NCBI RefSeq assembly: GCF_001975665.1
Contig: NZ_CP019419.1
Span: forward strand, 1,364,001 to 1,428,000
Direction of reading: 5' to 3'
From: Polaribacter reichenbachii
Lineage (GTDB): Bacteria; Bacteroidota; Bacteroidia; Flavobacteriales; Flavobacteriaceae
Length of the DNA stretch: 64,000 nucleotides
The notes under the pieces are model-generated. The model had not been told where the DNA came from, ran no database searches, and worked only from the letters and a program-made list of their open reading frames with translations. Shown here in pieces: positions 27,001-36,108 of this stretch. The stretch's first letter is position 1. Every line of letters begins with the position of its first letter. The position numbers and the translations under genes were made by a program.

Positions 27001-27171
27001 TTAAAACCCTGTTCCAGGATCTGATGGAGCGCTTTGAGCTTGTGCCCTTTGTGGGTTTAAAATTATATAAGTCCCTAATGCTGTGAGGGCTGTATATTTA
27101 CCATAATTACTAATTTTTTTTATAGCTTCTTTACGAGTAATATTCTCTGAATTTCTTTCTATTTTTTTCAT
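27001..27171 (-). CDS. 56-residue small protein with N-terminal targeting-like segment
   Basis: Starts MKKIERNSENITRKEAIKK, then a hydrophobic stretch (YTALTALGTYIILNP), an Ala/Gln-rich AQAQS and the end PSDPGTGF. The T-R-K-E-A-x-K-K lead followed by a hydrophobic run and A-x-A looks like a cleavable signal, leaving a tail of about ten residues rich in Pro, Asp and Gly. Similar short proteins are, as far as I recall, common beside flavobacterial PULs, but I cannot name the family. It is 21 bases downstream of the 898-residue T9SS protein and ends in a strong terminator, so it is the last gene of that operon. Confidence 0.65.
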   Translation of the reverse strand: MKKIERNSENITRKEAIKKISNYGKYTALTALGTYIILNPQRAQAQSAPSDPGTGF

Positions 27172-27192
27172 TGTTTTAGTATTAATTTATAA

Positions 27193-29889
27193 TTATTCTA
27201 AAATAATTTTCTTGTTTAATTTTCCTGATTCAAATTCTAGTTGTACAATATATATTCCTTTTGCTACTTTTGGTAAAGAAATAGTTTCAAGTCCTTTTGC
27301 ATTAAAAGAGCTTTTGATTAGTTGTTTTCCTAAAACATTATAAAGTTTAATCGAAGTTTTACCATTTTTTAAACCAACTATCTTTAGTTCTGAATTATCT
27401 GTAGTATATATATTTATATTGTTCGATAGGTTTTCTGAATTTAAGTTTAAAGCATTTTGAGTAGTATGTAAAAAGAATCTACCTACACCATTTAAATCTG
27501 TATCTAAAGAAACTTTATATTGGTTACTTCTATTATTTATAAGTGTAAACGTATTTTTAACTCTATCTTCTAAATACACTTTTATATCATTTGGTAAATT
27601 AACAACATCTGCAGTAAAACTTAGTTCTTTGCCAGTTGAAGCGTTAATTCCTATTGGAACAATCATATTTTCAAAATCTGTATTTGGTAGGGATTGACGC
27701 ATAAAATCTATTCCTTTATTTTCATTTACCAAATGAGAATAAATACTGAAAGTACTTGGTTCTCCTGTAAATGTTCCGATATCAAAACCTGGATCTAAAC
27801 CTTTTGTTTTATCTTCTATGTAGTTAATTTCTGTTGATTTTACATTAGTCCCATCATTCATTAATAATGTAATTGTAGGTTGGCTAGCTGCTTTATATAA
27901 AGTAACACCTGTTTGTACACTTAATTTAGAAGCATCAATTGAAAAGTTATCAGCAGTAGAATTATCTGCGCTCACAAAAAATCCTTGACCTGGATGAATA
28001 TAATCTGTGCTTGTTAAGGCAACATAATCCGTTCCATTCCAAACATAAACACTTTCATGTGTATCTGTTAAATTTGCTGCATTATCATTAATTAAGTCAC
28101 TTACTAATATATAAGATGGGTAAGGGTTACCTAGTAAATTCCAATTATTAGTATTTTGGGTAATAGAACTTGTTAAATTATCTGTTTTTAGTGTACCCGT
28201 AAATGTTACATAGCTATTTGTTGTTGCGTCTTTTTTTATTGAAAATCCTTTTGCATTTGTAAATGATCCTGAATTTGAAGCATCAGTTGCATAGGTCCAA
28301 ACTCCATTAGCATCAACTGTGTTTGTATACCAACCAATACCAATATTTGTGCCAGCACTTGAAGTATCATCTATATCATTATCCGTTATCCAAGTTCCGT
28401 TATAAGTAGCGCCAACAACTGGACTTGATAACAAATGCCAATTTGTATCATTAGCGTTTACTTGATAAGAAATGTTTCCTGTTGATGTACCTTTTACAAT
28501 TAAAGACCCTCCGTTTTTTATTAAAAGAGAATTAGTGCTATTGTTTGTTAAACTAGATTCTATTTCTAATGCTTTATCTTCTTCTATGGTAACTGTTCCT
28601 GTATTATTTATTGTTAATCTTGGTATATCTAAATCTGTGGTATTTACTGTTAAAGTACCTGTACCATTAACTACAATACTGTTAACAATATCTGTAGTTA
28701 ATGTTAAAGACTCACCTGAATCAATTATAACATCTTCATCTGTATCATCTACACCTAAATCATCGGCTATATCTTTTTCTGATGTAATATCTGCCAAATT
28801 AGTAAAAGTAGCAACCCAATCTATTTTATAAGCAGTAATAGAAACGTTATCTGCAATTACAAAATTAATTCTATCTATAGAAAAGTTTGAAGTACCTGTG
28901 TAACCTGAATCTTGATCTAGAATAAAGTAATATATATTATTACCTTGTTCTGTATTGCTTCCTAGAGCATTGTTACTATATTTAGATCCACCTCTATTAA
29001 ACCAACCTCCATTTGCATCATGGAACTCCATTTTAAATGTTGCATCTGGTTTATCTCCAATAAATTTTACTGCTATATATTTTTCTTCTGCTGGATTAAA
29101 AGTATAAAACTTTTTTGCATCTCCACCTGCATCAAATTTTAAATCTGCACGATATTTAGTACCTGATAACCCCATATTTACATCTATATGACGATTATCT
29201 GTTATAGAATGTGATCCTGCACCATTATCTGAAACTGACCATCCATTATCTAGTTCAAAAAAAGTATTTACAAAGTCTGCTTTATCTGTAGAAGGTTCAT
29301 CAGCGTCATTTGTAAGATCATCTGAAGTATTTTTATACGCTTGCAGGTCTGCAAGAGATTCAAATGAGGCAACCCAGTCTATAACATAAGTTGTAGGGTC
29401 ATCAACATCTGCTATTTTAATATTTATTTTATCTACCTCTATATCTCCTGTAGAATAATTTGCATCTCCACTAAAATCAAAATAATAAATATTATTTCCT
29501 GCAGCAGTTTTAACAGGACCAGAAATAGTGTAGGCAACACCTCCATTGTTAATCCATAAATTATTGGTTGCATCGTGGATTTCTCCTTTTATGTTACCAG
29601 AATTTGGTTTATCTCCAATAAATTTTAAAGCCAATATTTTATCTGAAGTTTTATTAATGGTATAATTAGTACCTGCCAGAAATTTTAAATCTGCTCTATA
29701 TTTACTGCCAGATAAGCCCATTACCACATTTAAATGGTTGTCTACAATAGTACTTGTACCTGAACCATTATTAGAAACAGACCAATCTCCAAAACTTGAA
29801 AATGGTTGATTTATACTTTCTTGTGCATAAATAAAATTTGAAATTATTAACAAAGAACACGTTAATAAAAAAAGTGATTTTTTTTTCAT
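27193..29889 (-). CDS. Large T9SS-exported protein with two glycan-binding-like modules
   Basis: 898 residues: signal peptide (1-22); two copies of a 150-170 residue beta module (about 27-185 and 200-370), each with the pattern W-S-V-S-x-N-G, Y-R-A-D-L-K-F, A-L/V-K-F-I-G-D-K-P, N-I-Y-Y-F and I-D-W-V-A-[ST]-F; short beta repeats (about 390-490); a surface-protein-like region with LLGNPYPSY and HPGQGFFVSA; and a C-terminal T9SS domain (LKIVGLKNG ... KLNKKIILE). No enzyme motif. The same module occurs in the two neighbouring surface proteins. Probably a cell-surface glycan-capturing protein. Confidence 0.75.
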   Translation of the reverse strand: MKKKSLFLLTCSLLIISNFIYAQESINQPFSSFGDWSVSNNGSGTSTIVDNHLNVVMGLSGSKYRADLKFLAGTNYTINKTSDKILALKFIGDKPNSGNIKGEIHDATNNLWINNGGVAYTISGPVKTAAGNNIYYFDFSGDANYSTGDIEVDKINIKIADVDDPTTYVIDWVASFESLADLQAYKNTSDDLTNDADEPSTDKADFVNTFFELDNGWSVSDNGAGSHSITDNRHIDVNMGLSGTKYRADLKFDAGGDAKKFYTFNPAEEKYIAVKFIGDKPDATFKMEFHDANGGWFNRGGSKYSNNALGSNTEQGNNIYYFILDQDSGYTGTSNFSIDRINFVIADNVSITAYKIDWVATFTNLADITSEKDIADDLGVDDTDEDVIIDSGESLTLTTDIVNSIVVNGTGTLTVNTTDLDIPRLTINNTGTVTIEEDKALEIESSLTNNSTNSLLIKNGGSLIVKGTSTGNISYQVNANDTNWHLLSSPVVGATYNGTWITDNDIDDTSSAGTNIGIGWYTNTVDANGVWTYATDASNSGSFTNAKGFSIKKDATTNSYVTFTGTLKTDNLTSSITQNTNNWNLLGNPYPSYILVSDLINDNAANLTDTHESVYVWNGTDYVALTSTDYIHPGQGFFVSADNSTADNFSIDASKLSVQTGVTLYKAASQPTITLLMNDGTNVKSTEINYIEDKTKGLDPGFDIGTFTGEPSTFSIYSHLVNENKGIDFMRQSLPNTDFENMIVPIGINASTGKELSFTADVVNLPNDIKVYLEDRVKNTFTLINNRSNQYKVSLDTDLNGVGRFFLHTTQNALNLNSENLSNNINIYTTDNSELKIVGLKNGKTSIKLYNVLGKQLIKSSFNAKGLETISLPKVAKGIYIVQLEFESGKLNKKIILE

Positions 29890-29968
29890 AAATAATAATT
29901 TAAGTTTATAGTTAGCTCAAAGTTATTATCTACACCTTATATTTTATTTAAACCATAATCTAAAATCG

Positions 29969-30004
29969 ATAAATTATGATTCATAATGCTTTAATTTTAA
30001 GAAA
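29969..30004 (-). promoter_or_regulatory. PUL 2 direct-repeat operator candidate (898-residue protein)
   Basis: ATAAATTATG at 29969-29978 (perfect) with a second half 21 bases on that matches at 7 of 10 positions, and a third, weaker half (6 of 10) 21 bases nearer the gene at 29948-29957. That proximal half ends 58 bases before the start, the same distance as for the 284-residue protein. Confidence 0.5.
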
Positions 30005-30027
30005 TTTGACTTAAATATACATATAAA

Positions 30028-30073
30028 AAACCCTAAATTTAAAAATAGTTTATACATTTTACATTTAGGGTTT
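30028..30073 (-). terminator. Terminator of the 284-residue T9SS protein
   Basis: 11-bp stem AAACCCTAAAT / ATTTAGGGTTT with a 24-base AT-rich loop; on the minus strand the stem is followed by six T. It lies 15 bases past the stop. Confidence 0.8.
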
Positions 30074-30087
30074 GAAATATTAAAAAT

Positions 30088-30942
30088 TTATTTAATTATT
30101 AATTTTTTTGCATTTTCACCAATTTTAATAATATAAATACCAGCGTTTAATTTGTGAAATATTTCTGTTTTATTTGTTTCTATCTTCTTATTTAAAACTT
30201 TAGCACCTAATAAATTATATACTTCAATTCTATTATTATAAGCACTTAAATTATTTAACTCTAAATTAAAAGAACTACTATTTACTGGATTTGGATAAAC
30301 CTTAAACACATTATCTACCAAAGTGTTAGTATCTAAACCTAAAATACTACCTTCTGTATCTGAAACACCATCATCTTTAACATCCTTATAAGCTTCAAGA
30401 GCAGCTAAATCTACGAATGTTGCAACCCAGTCTATTGTATAATTTGTTGGGTCTACAACATCAGCAAGAGTAAATCCTATTCTAGAAATAGAAATATCTC
30501 CAGTTGTGTAATTAGCGTCTCCACTAAAATCAAAGTAATAAATTAAATTTCCTTCAGTAGTTGTTATGGAGCCAGTAGGAGTATATTTACCTCCGCCATT
30601 ATTCATCCAAGCTGCAGCAGTTTCATTTCTTAGCTCTGCTTTAAAAGCTCCAGTAGCTGGTTTATCACCAATAAATTTAACCGCAATTATTTTATCTGTA
30701 GTAGAATTTATAGTATAAGTTGCATTATCATTTTTTAAATCAGCACGATATTTTCCATTACCTTGATCTCCCATTGTTACGATTAAATGACCTCCAGAAA
30801 CCGAGCTAGTTCCATTAGGTTTATCATCTACAAACCAATCTCCTAATGAAGCGAAATTTTGATTTATTCCTCCTTGAGCTGAAATTAAGGATGTTGCACT
30901 TAGCATTAATGTTACTAATAAAAATTGTAATTGTGTTTTCAT
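30088..30942 (-). CDS. T9SS-exported protein with one glycan-binding-like module
   Basis: 284 residues: signal peptide (1-22), a single copy of the beta module (about 28-190: GDWFVDDKPNGTSSV, KYRADLKNDN, IAVKFIGDKPATG, NLIYYFDFSGDANY, TIDWVATFVDLAALEAY) and a T9SS domain (VYPNPVNSSSFNLEL ... KKLIIK). The module is very close to the first module of the 898-residue neighbour. It has its own operator candidate at 31001 and its own terminator, so it can be made independently, perhaps in large amounts. Confidence 0.78.
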   Translation of the reverse strand: MKTQLQFLLVTLMLSATSLISAQGGINQNFASLGDWFVDDKPNGTSSVSGGHLIVTMGDQGNGKYRADLKNDNATYTINSTTDKIIAVKFIGDKPATGAFKAELRNETAAAWMNNGGGKYTPTGSITTTEGNLIYYFDFSGDANYTTGDISISRIGFTLADVVDPTNYTIDWVATFVDLAALEAYKDVKDDGVSDTEGSILGLDTNTLVDNVFKVYPNPVNSSSFNLELNNLSAYNNRIEVYNLLGAKVLNKKIETNKTEIFHKLNAGIYIIKIGENAKKLIIK

Positions 30943-31000
30943 AATATTATGTTTTAAAATTAATAAAACATAAAACTAATTTATCCATATAAAAACTTAC

Positions 31001-31036
31001 ATAAATTATGGTTCAGATTAAATAAATTATAGTCCA
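31001..31036 (-). promoter_or_regulatory. PUL 2 direct-repeat operator candidate (284-residue protein)
   Basis: ATAAATTATG at 31001-31010 and ATAAATTAT at 31022-31030, period 21, spacer starting GTTCA, then AGTCCA. It ends 58 bases before the ATG at 30942. One of the best-preserved copies. Confidence 0.65.
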
Positions 31037-31065
31037 TTTTTTATTTTAATTTTTTTAGAAATAAA

Positions 31066-31101
31066 AAAAGTCTATTTAAAGAAAATTTTAAATAGACTTT
31101 T
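31066..31101 (-). terminator. Terminator of the PL38-like lyase gene
   Basis: 15-bp stem AAAAGTCTATTTAAA / TTTAAATAGACTTTT with a 6-base loop, 21 bases past the minus-strand stop at 31123. It ends the susC-susD-TIG-lyase operon. Confidence 0.88.
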
Positions 31102-31122
31102 ATAAGTGTAATTCAATTTATT

Positions 31123-32646
31123 TTATTCCTCTGTATATAATAAAGTACCAAAACCTAAAGAATCATAACCACCACTGTTAGGGCTATAATCACCACCACC
31201 ACCTTCAGCAGGTAAATTGTCTATTGCAAATTTTAAATTTGGAGCGTTTAATCCCATTTTAATTACATAATGGTTATACAAACCAGCCCAAATTGGTCTA
31301 ACATTACCTCTCCCGTCATCAGAAATCTCAGTATGAGTTTGTCCTCCAGCAGTACAGGTGTAATATTCTTGAAAAGGAACAGATTGATTTGCTACATTGT
31401 ATTTTGCTGCATATTCTGCACCTTTTAAAATTCTATTATCTTGATAACTATACAAATCGTCTCCTTGGTTATACGCCATTCTTGCTATATCAGACATTAA
31501 ACCAATACAAAGCAATGTATGTCCTTGGTCTCTACCACTTTCTTGTAATTGACCAAGTCCATCAGGATGTATATAATTTATAGCTAAATTTAAATTACCA
31601 TTACTTAAACCATTTTTTAGATAATTTATTACAAACGCATACATTACATCATCTTCAATTAATACAGATATAGCTAAAATATTAGAAAGGTTAGCTAAAT
31701 CCCAATTTGCCCAATAGTGAGATATACAAGTTCCATAATGCGTATCTATAAAATCTTTACTTACTTTATAAAAGACATCTACTATCCAAGTTTTAAAATC
31801 TTCAAAATCTTGAGAATTCCATCCATCATAATCTCTCATAATTTCTGCTGCGTTAGCAAATTGAGATCCGTAAATACCAGCAGCTAGGGCAATGTTACTA
31901 TCGCCATTAATACTTTTATTTGTAGAAGCCCAAGCATTTAAAATTTGAATTGATTTTTCTGCATATGTAGCATCACCAGTAATTTTCCATCTAACTGCAG
32001 TTTGAAATGCTGCTGCAGCATCATTAAATGCTGTTGAATAGTTATCTGGTTCTGGTTCTTCTCTAGAATTTCCACCTCTTATTAACTTAACTACAGGACT
32101 TGGCGAATAACTTAATGAAGCATGGGGGTTTTGAATTAGTTTATTCCAACCAGAAGCCCATGGTTCTACACTTGCATTTACTTTAGGTATTATTCTATCA
32201 AAATCAGCTTGGGTAACTAAAAGACCTGGATGATTAAAATTTCTTAAACCAAGATCTCCTTCTGTAGTTACAACTCTAACTGCAGATTTTACTGTACTAA
32301 TTCCGGTAGAAGAATCGCTAGATGTTACAGAAACAAAAATTCTATTATCTATATCTCTAACAATATCTAGTGTTGGGATTTCAATTGAAAATTCGTTATC
32401 AGAAAGTGTTGTGTTATAAGTTTGAGTATTAACAATAATCATAACATTATCTCCATCTGATGCATTACCATTTGTAGCTGTTCCGCTTACGGTTTGAGTT
32501 TCGTTTAAAAATTCTTCTGCATCTATAACATCATCTGTAGCTACTGGGTTTATTGTAACTATAACCTGAGATTTAGTCACTTCATCTTCTATGTTTTCGC
32601 AACTAAACAATAAAGTTATTAGTATTAATATTAAAAAATTCTTCAT
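31123..32646 (-). CDS. PL38-like polysaccharide lyase lipoprotein
   Basis: 507 residues. Lipobox LLFSCEN near residue 16; an Ig-like domain (about 28-125); an alpha-toroid alginate-lyase-superfamily domain from about 135: NHPGLLVTQADFDRI, WANWDLANLSNILAI, QLQESGRDQGHTLLCIGLM and RPIWAGLYNHYV. The E-S-G-R-D-Q-G-H motif and N-W-x-x-x-N motif fit PL38, whose studied members cut glucuronan or alginate. Surface-anchored, so probably the first endo-acting step of PUL 2. It follows the TIG-domain protein after 34 bases. Confidence 0.72.
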   Translation of the reverse strand: MKNFLILILITLLFSCENIEDEVTKSQVIVTINPVATDDVIDAEEFLNETQTVSGTATNGNASDGDNVMIIVNTQTYNTTLSDNEFSIEIPTLDIVRDIDNRIFVSVTSSDSSTGISTVKSAVRVVTTEGDLGLRNFNHPGLLVTQADFDRIIPKVNASVEPWASGWNKLIQNPHASLSYSPSPVVKLIRGGNSREEPEPDNYSTAFNDAAAAFQTAVRWKITGDATYAEKSIQILNAWASTNKSINGDSNIALAAGIYGSQFANAAEIMRDYDGWNSQDFEDFKTWIVDVFYKVSKDFIDTHYGTCISHYWANWDLANLSNILAISVLIEDDVMYAFVINYLKNGLSNGNLNLAINYIHPDGLGQLQESGRDQGHTLLCIGLMSDIARMAYNQGDDLYSYQDNRILKGAEYAAKYNVANQSVPFQEYYTCTAGGQTHTEISDDGRGNVRPIWAGLYNHYVIKMGLNAPNLKFAIDNLPAEGGGGDYSPNSGGYDSLGFGTLLYTEE

Positions 32647-32680
32647 AATTATTTATATGTTTTCTATTTGTAATTTAAAA

Positions 32681-34294
32681 TTAATGACTTTGTATATAAG
32701 CTTGTAATTCTTCTACATTCTTAAAGCTTTGAATCCAATCTAGCTCATAACCAGTTTCTTCTGTTGATGTAATATCAGCTATTTTAAAAGTAAAAGAAGG
32801 TAGGTCTTGAGATTCAGTAAAACCTCCGTCAATAGCACAATCATAGTAAATTACATTATCGGCAATAAAGTCTGTTAGATAGGCATTATTTTGAGCTCCG
32901 TTAAAACGGTCTAATTTTATATTACCTGTGCCTAAAGTTGGTAAACCTGTTCCTGTAAAGGCAATTTTAAGTGCTAAAATTGGGTATTCTTCGCTATAAC
33001 GCCAAAGTCCATTTGGAGAATCAGCAGGAAACGTTGCTCCTTCAATATAGCTTAAATCAGCTCTTCTTTTTGATTGACCAGCTGCAAATGTAACTTTAAG
33101 CTTGCCATCTTCAATAATATTGTTTGCGCCTTGTTTACCTACCCAATATTCAGTTGGATTAGCATCATTAAAGTGATAACTAAACTTACCATTTGGTAGC
33201 TCTGTATATTCTTTTAAAGCATTTAAGCTTTCGAAAGATCTTACCCAATCTACAGAATACCCTGTTTCATCTGTAATGATATCAGCAATCTTAAATTGAA
33301 ATGTACTAAATTCTGTATCTTCTGTTAATGATAAAGTATTACTAGCCCCAAACGTACTTGTTAAATCATAATAATATATATCACCATGAATTATACCTTC
33401 CCAATTATTTGATCCATTTTTATAGGATCCGAAATTTGTATCTAGAATAAAGTTACCACTTTGGGGTTTGTTTAATTTAATTGCTAGAATTGGAAAACTT
33501 CCCACATTTACTTTTGCATTATTTGTGAGTTTTAAATCTGCTCTTCTTTTTGCAGCATTCATATCAAAATTAACATTAAAACTTCCATTTGAAACTTCAT
33601 AGGTAGAATTATTTCCTGCTTCCCAACCTTCATTATTTGCTGCTTCATCAAACATAAAATCTAGACCTACTAAAGGATAAGAAAATGCTTGTGTTACTAA
33701 TTCTTGCACACCTATTTTAACAGATATAGGACCAGTAATCCCTTCTTCTGGAACTATTACTTTGATTTCAGTACTTGAAAATGAAACAATCTCTGCTGTT
33801 ATATCACTTTTAAAAAGAACTGAAACTTGAGATTGATCATCGCCAAAATTTTCTCCATAAATCGTTAACTCATCTCCTGGTTTACCCTCTATTGGTTCAA
33901 TTCTATCGTAAGTTGCAGATGGTAAAACTGTAAAATCACCTTCGGCAATTTTATTATATGTCCATACTTTAACTTCTACAGTACCAATACCTTCTGTAGT
34001 TTCTTGTGGTACTTTAACTACCATTTGATTATTTGTTACACTAACAAGATCATCTTCGGTTGTAGCTATTCCGTTAAAATAAACAGTTACTGCTTTACTA
34101 TAATCACCAAAATCTGTACCTGTAATTGTAACTGAAGTTCCTGGTACACCACTTGTTGGACTAAAACCTTCTAAAAAAGGCTCTGGATATTGATAAGGCT
34201 TTATTTCTTCATTGTCTACACAGCTAATACTTATGGTAATTAAACCAATAAATAACAGTGTAAAGAGACTTGCTATTATTTTAGTTTTTTTCAT
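32681..34294 (-). CDS. Surface glycan-binding lipoprotein with TIG domains (SusE/F position)
   Basis: 537 residues. Lipobox ISISC near residue 25; two IPT/TIG domains (about 38-118 and 120-205: FSPTSGVPGTSVTITGTDFG, IEPIEGKPGDELTIYGENFG); then two copies of the shared beta module (about 215-360 and 365-537), with KRRADLK, PILAIKL, IYYYD, FKIADI, YSVDWVRSF and the second ending YELDWIQSFKNVEELQAY. It takes the SusE/F place after SusD. The modules differ from those in the T9SS proteins but keep the pattern, which suggests the same glycan is bound at all three. Confidence 0.8.
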   Translation of the reverse strand: MKKTKIIASLFTLLFIGLITISISCVDNEEIKPYQYPEPFLEGFSPTSGVPGTSVTITGTDFGDYSKAVTVYFNGIATTEDDLVSVTNNQMVVKVPQETTEGIGTVEVKVWTYNKIAEGDFTVLPSATYDRIEPIEGKPGDELTIYGENFGDDQSQVSVLFKSDITAEIVSFSSTEIKVIVPEEGITGPISVKIGVQELVTQAFSYPLVGLDFMFDEAANNEGWEAGNNSTYEVSNGSFNVNFDMNAAKRRADLKLTNNAKVNVGSFPILAIKLNKPQSGNFILDTNFGSYKNGSNNWEGIIHGDIYYYDLTSTFGASNTLSLTEDTEFSTFQFKIADIITDETGYSVDWVRSFESLNALKEYTELPNGKFSYHFNDANPTEYWVGKQGANNIIEDGKLKVTFAAGQSKRRADLSYIEGATFPADSPNGLWRYSEEYPILALKIAFTGTGLPTLGTGNIKLDRFNGAQNNAYLTDFIADNVIYYDCAIDGGFTESQDLPSFTFKIADITSTEETGYELDWIQSFKNVEELQAYIQSH

Positions 34295-34324
34295 TTTTTC
34301 ATTTTTAAAATTATATTTTATATA

Positions 34325-36091
34325 CTACCAATTAGGATTTTGTACCAATGAAGGATTTAATATTATTTGGCTTTGAGGTATTGGAAATAAATAGTTTTTT
34401 CTTGTAAAATTTCTATTTGATGATGGATCTGTAACTAAAGTTTGCTTAACTCCATTTACTGTTTCATAAGCTGTTGTGCCATGTACAAAATCTGACGGCA
34501 CGTATAAATTTGTATTTCCTTCGTATTCTGTATCTTCAATGACAGCGCCATAAATAGTTTCATTTAAAACACTTTCTGCTATCCCCCATCTTTTTAAATC
34601 GTTAAACCTACTGTTCTCTGCAAATAGTTCTATGGCACGTTCACGACGTATTTCTTCCATAATATCTAAATTTGTTGATGAAGCTAATGCATTAGTTAAT
34701 GGAGCTACACCTGCACGAGTTCTTACTTTATTAAGTGAATAATTTAAGTCTGCATCAGAAATACTACCATCTCTTTCTAAAATTGCTTCTGCATACATTA
34801 AATAAACTTCTGCCAATCTTAAGTGCGGATAATTAAAGGCTTCTTGTTGAGCTGCTCTATAACTACCATATTTATATGAAAAAAACTTCTTTAATGCTAA
34901 ACCTAAACCCTCTCCAGGTCTTTTTGACCCAATTCCCACAGAACCATCTGTTGGAACACTTGAGTTAAAATAGGATGCCATTCTAAAATCTCTATTTAAA
35001 AATTCATCAGATGTTTTATTATACCCGCCAAACAAACCTGATTTATCAATTGGTAAACCGTCTGTACATAAAAACAGATCCATAAACTTTCTATTTGGGC
35101 GAAAACGCTCAAAAGCTAGACTTACATCTGTGTTTGCTTGTCTTAACTCAAAGTCGTAAATGCTTTGTATGATAAACTCATTATTGGTAGATTTATCTAA
35201 ACCTGCTGGATTAGAACCAGAATCTTCTAAGTTAAATAAATAACGATTGCTATAATTATCTAATGAACTATTATTATTCCATAGAGAATAACCTCCATTA
35301 TCTATAACATCTTTACATAATGTAGCTACTTGATTAAAGTATTCTGCTATATTTGCTGAAGAACCACCTGAACCTTGAAAATCTGTAGTCGTGCCAACAT
35401 ATTTTTCCCAAGTAGCTTCATATAGTAACACTTTTGCTTTAAATGCTTTAGCAGCATCACTACTTATTTTTCCTTTATCTCCACTTCCAATATTTTGTTC
35501 TTTAGGAAGTTTGTTTATTGCTTCATCTAAATCTAAAATAATTTGATCTACTACTTCATATCTGCTATTTCTAGCGCCAAAAAGTTCTGGAGAATCTAGG
35601 TCTAAGACAGTAGTAACTATTGGCACACCTCCAAAGCGTTGTAATAGAAAAAAGTGTTGCCAAGCTCTAAAAAAGTAAGCAGCTCCTACATACTCTGAAA
35701 TATCTGATTCATCGCCATTAAACTCATTTGCTTTTTCTAATACAATATTAATATCTCTTAAGTAGTAATAAGTGTTTGTCCAATATTTATCTACATTTGA
35801 AATAACATTAGATCCTCTTCCTATTTCATTAGCAGTTAAGTCTAAATCACTTCCAAAATCTATAAAGTCATTAAATCTACTATTAAAATCATTAGGAAGT
35901 CCACTTGGTTTAGTAGGCCTCCAACTTACCATACCTTCATATAATTTATTTGATGCAAATAAAAAATGTTCTGGTTTATTAAAGTATACTGATTCTGTAA
36001 CCTTATCTAATGGTTCTAAATTTAAATAATCTTTTTCGCAGCTCGTTAATGCTAGAAAAAGGAATACTATTGGTATTATTGTTTTTCTCAT
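34325..36091 (-). CDS. SusD/RagB-family lipoprotein
   Basis: 588 residues. Lipobox LALTSCEKDYLNLEPLDKVTESVYF near residue 18, the standard SusD opening; TPR-like helical body with YFFRAWQHFFLLQRFGGVPIVT and the C-terminal LRLAEVYLMYAEAIL, RTRAGVAPL, EIRRERAIELFAENSRFNDLKRW and LFPIPQSQI. It forms the lid of the SusC barrel and binds glycan. 17 bases downstream of susC. Confidence 0.95.
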   Translation of the reverse strand: MRKTIIPIVFLFLALTSCEKDYLNLEPLDKVTESVYFNKPEHFLFASNKLYEGMVSWRPTKPSGLPNDFNSRFNDFIDFGSDLDLTANEIGRGSNVISNVDKYWTNTYYYLRDINIVLEKANEFNGDESDISEYVGAAYFFRAWQHFFLLQRFGGVPIVTTVLDLDSPELFGARNSRYEVVDQIILDLDEAINKLPKEQNIGSGDKGKISSDAAKAFKAKVLLYEATWEKYVGTTTDFQGSGGSSANIAEYFNQVATLCKDVIDNGGYSLWNNNSSLDNYSNRYLFNLEDSGSNPAGLDKSTNNEFIIQSIYDFELRQANTDVSLAFERFRPNRKFMDLFLCTDGLPIDKSGLFGGYNKTSDEFLNRDFRMASYFNSSVPTDGSVGIGSKRPGEGLGLALKKFFSYKYGSYRAAQQEAFNYPHLRLAEVYLMYAEAILERDGSISDADLNYSLNKVRTRAGVAPLTNALASSTNLDIMEEIRRERAIELFAENSRFNDLKRWGIAESVLNETIYGAVIEDTEYEGNTNLYVPSDFVHGTTAYETVNGVKQTLVTDPSSNRNFTRKNYLFPIPQSQIILNPSLVQNPNW

Positions 36092-36108
36092 AATATGTTT
36101 TATTCTAA

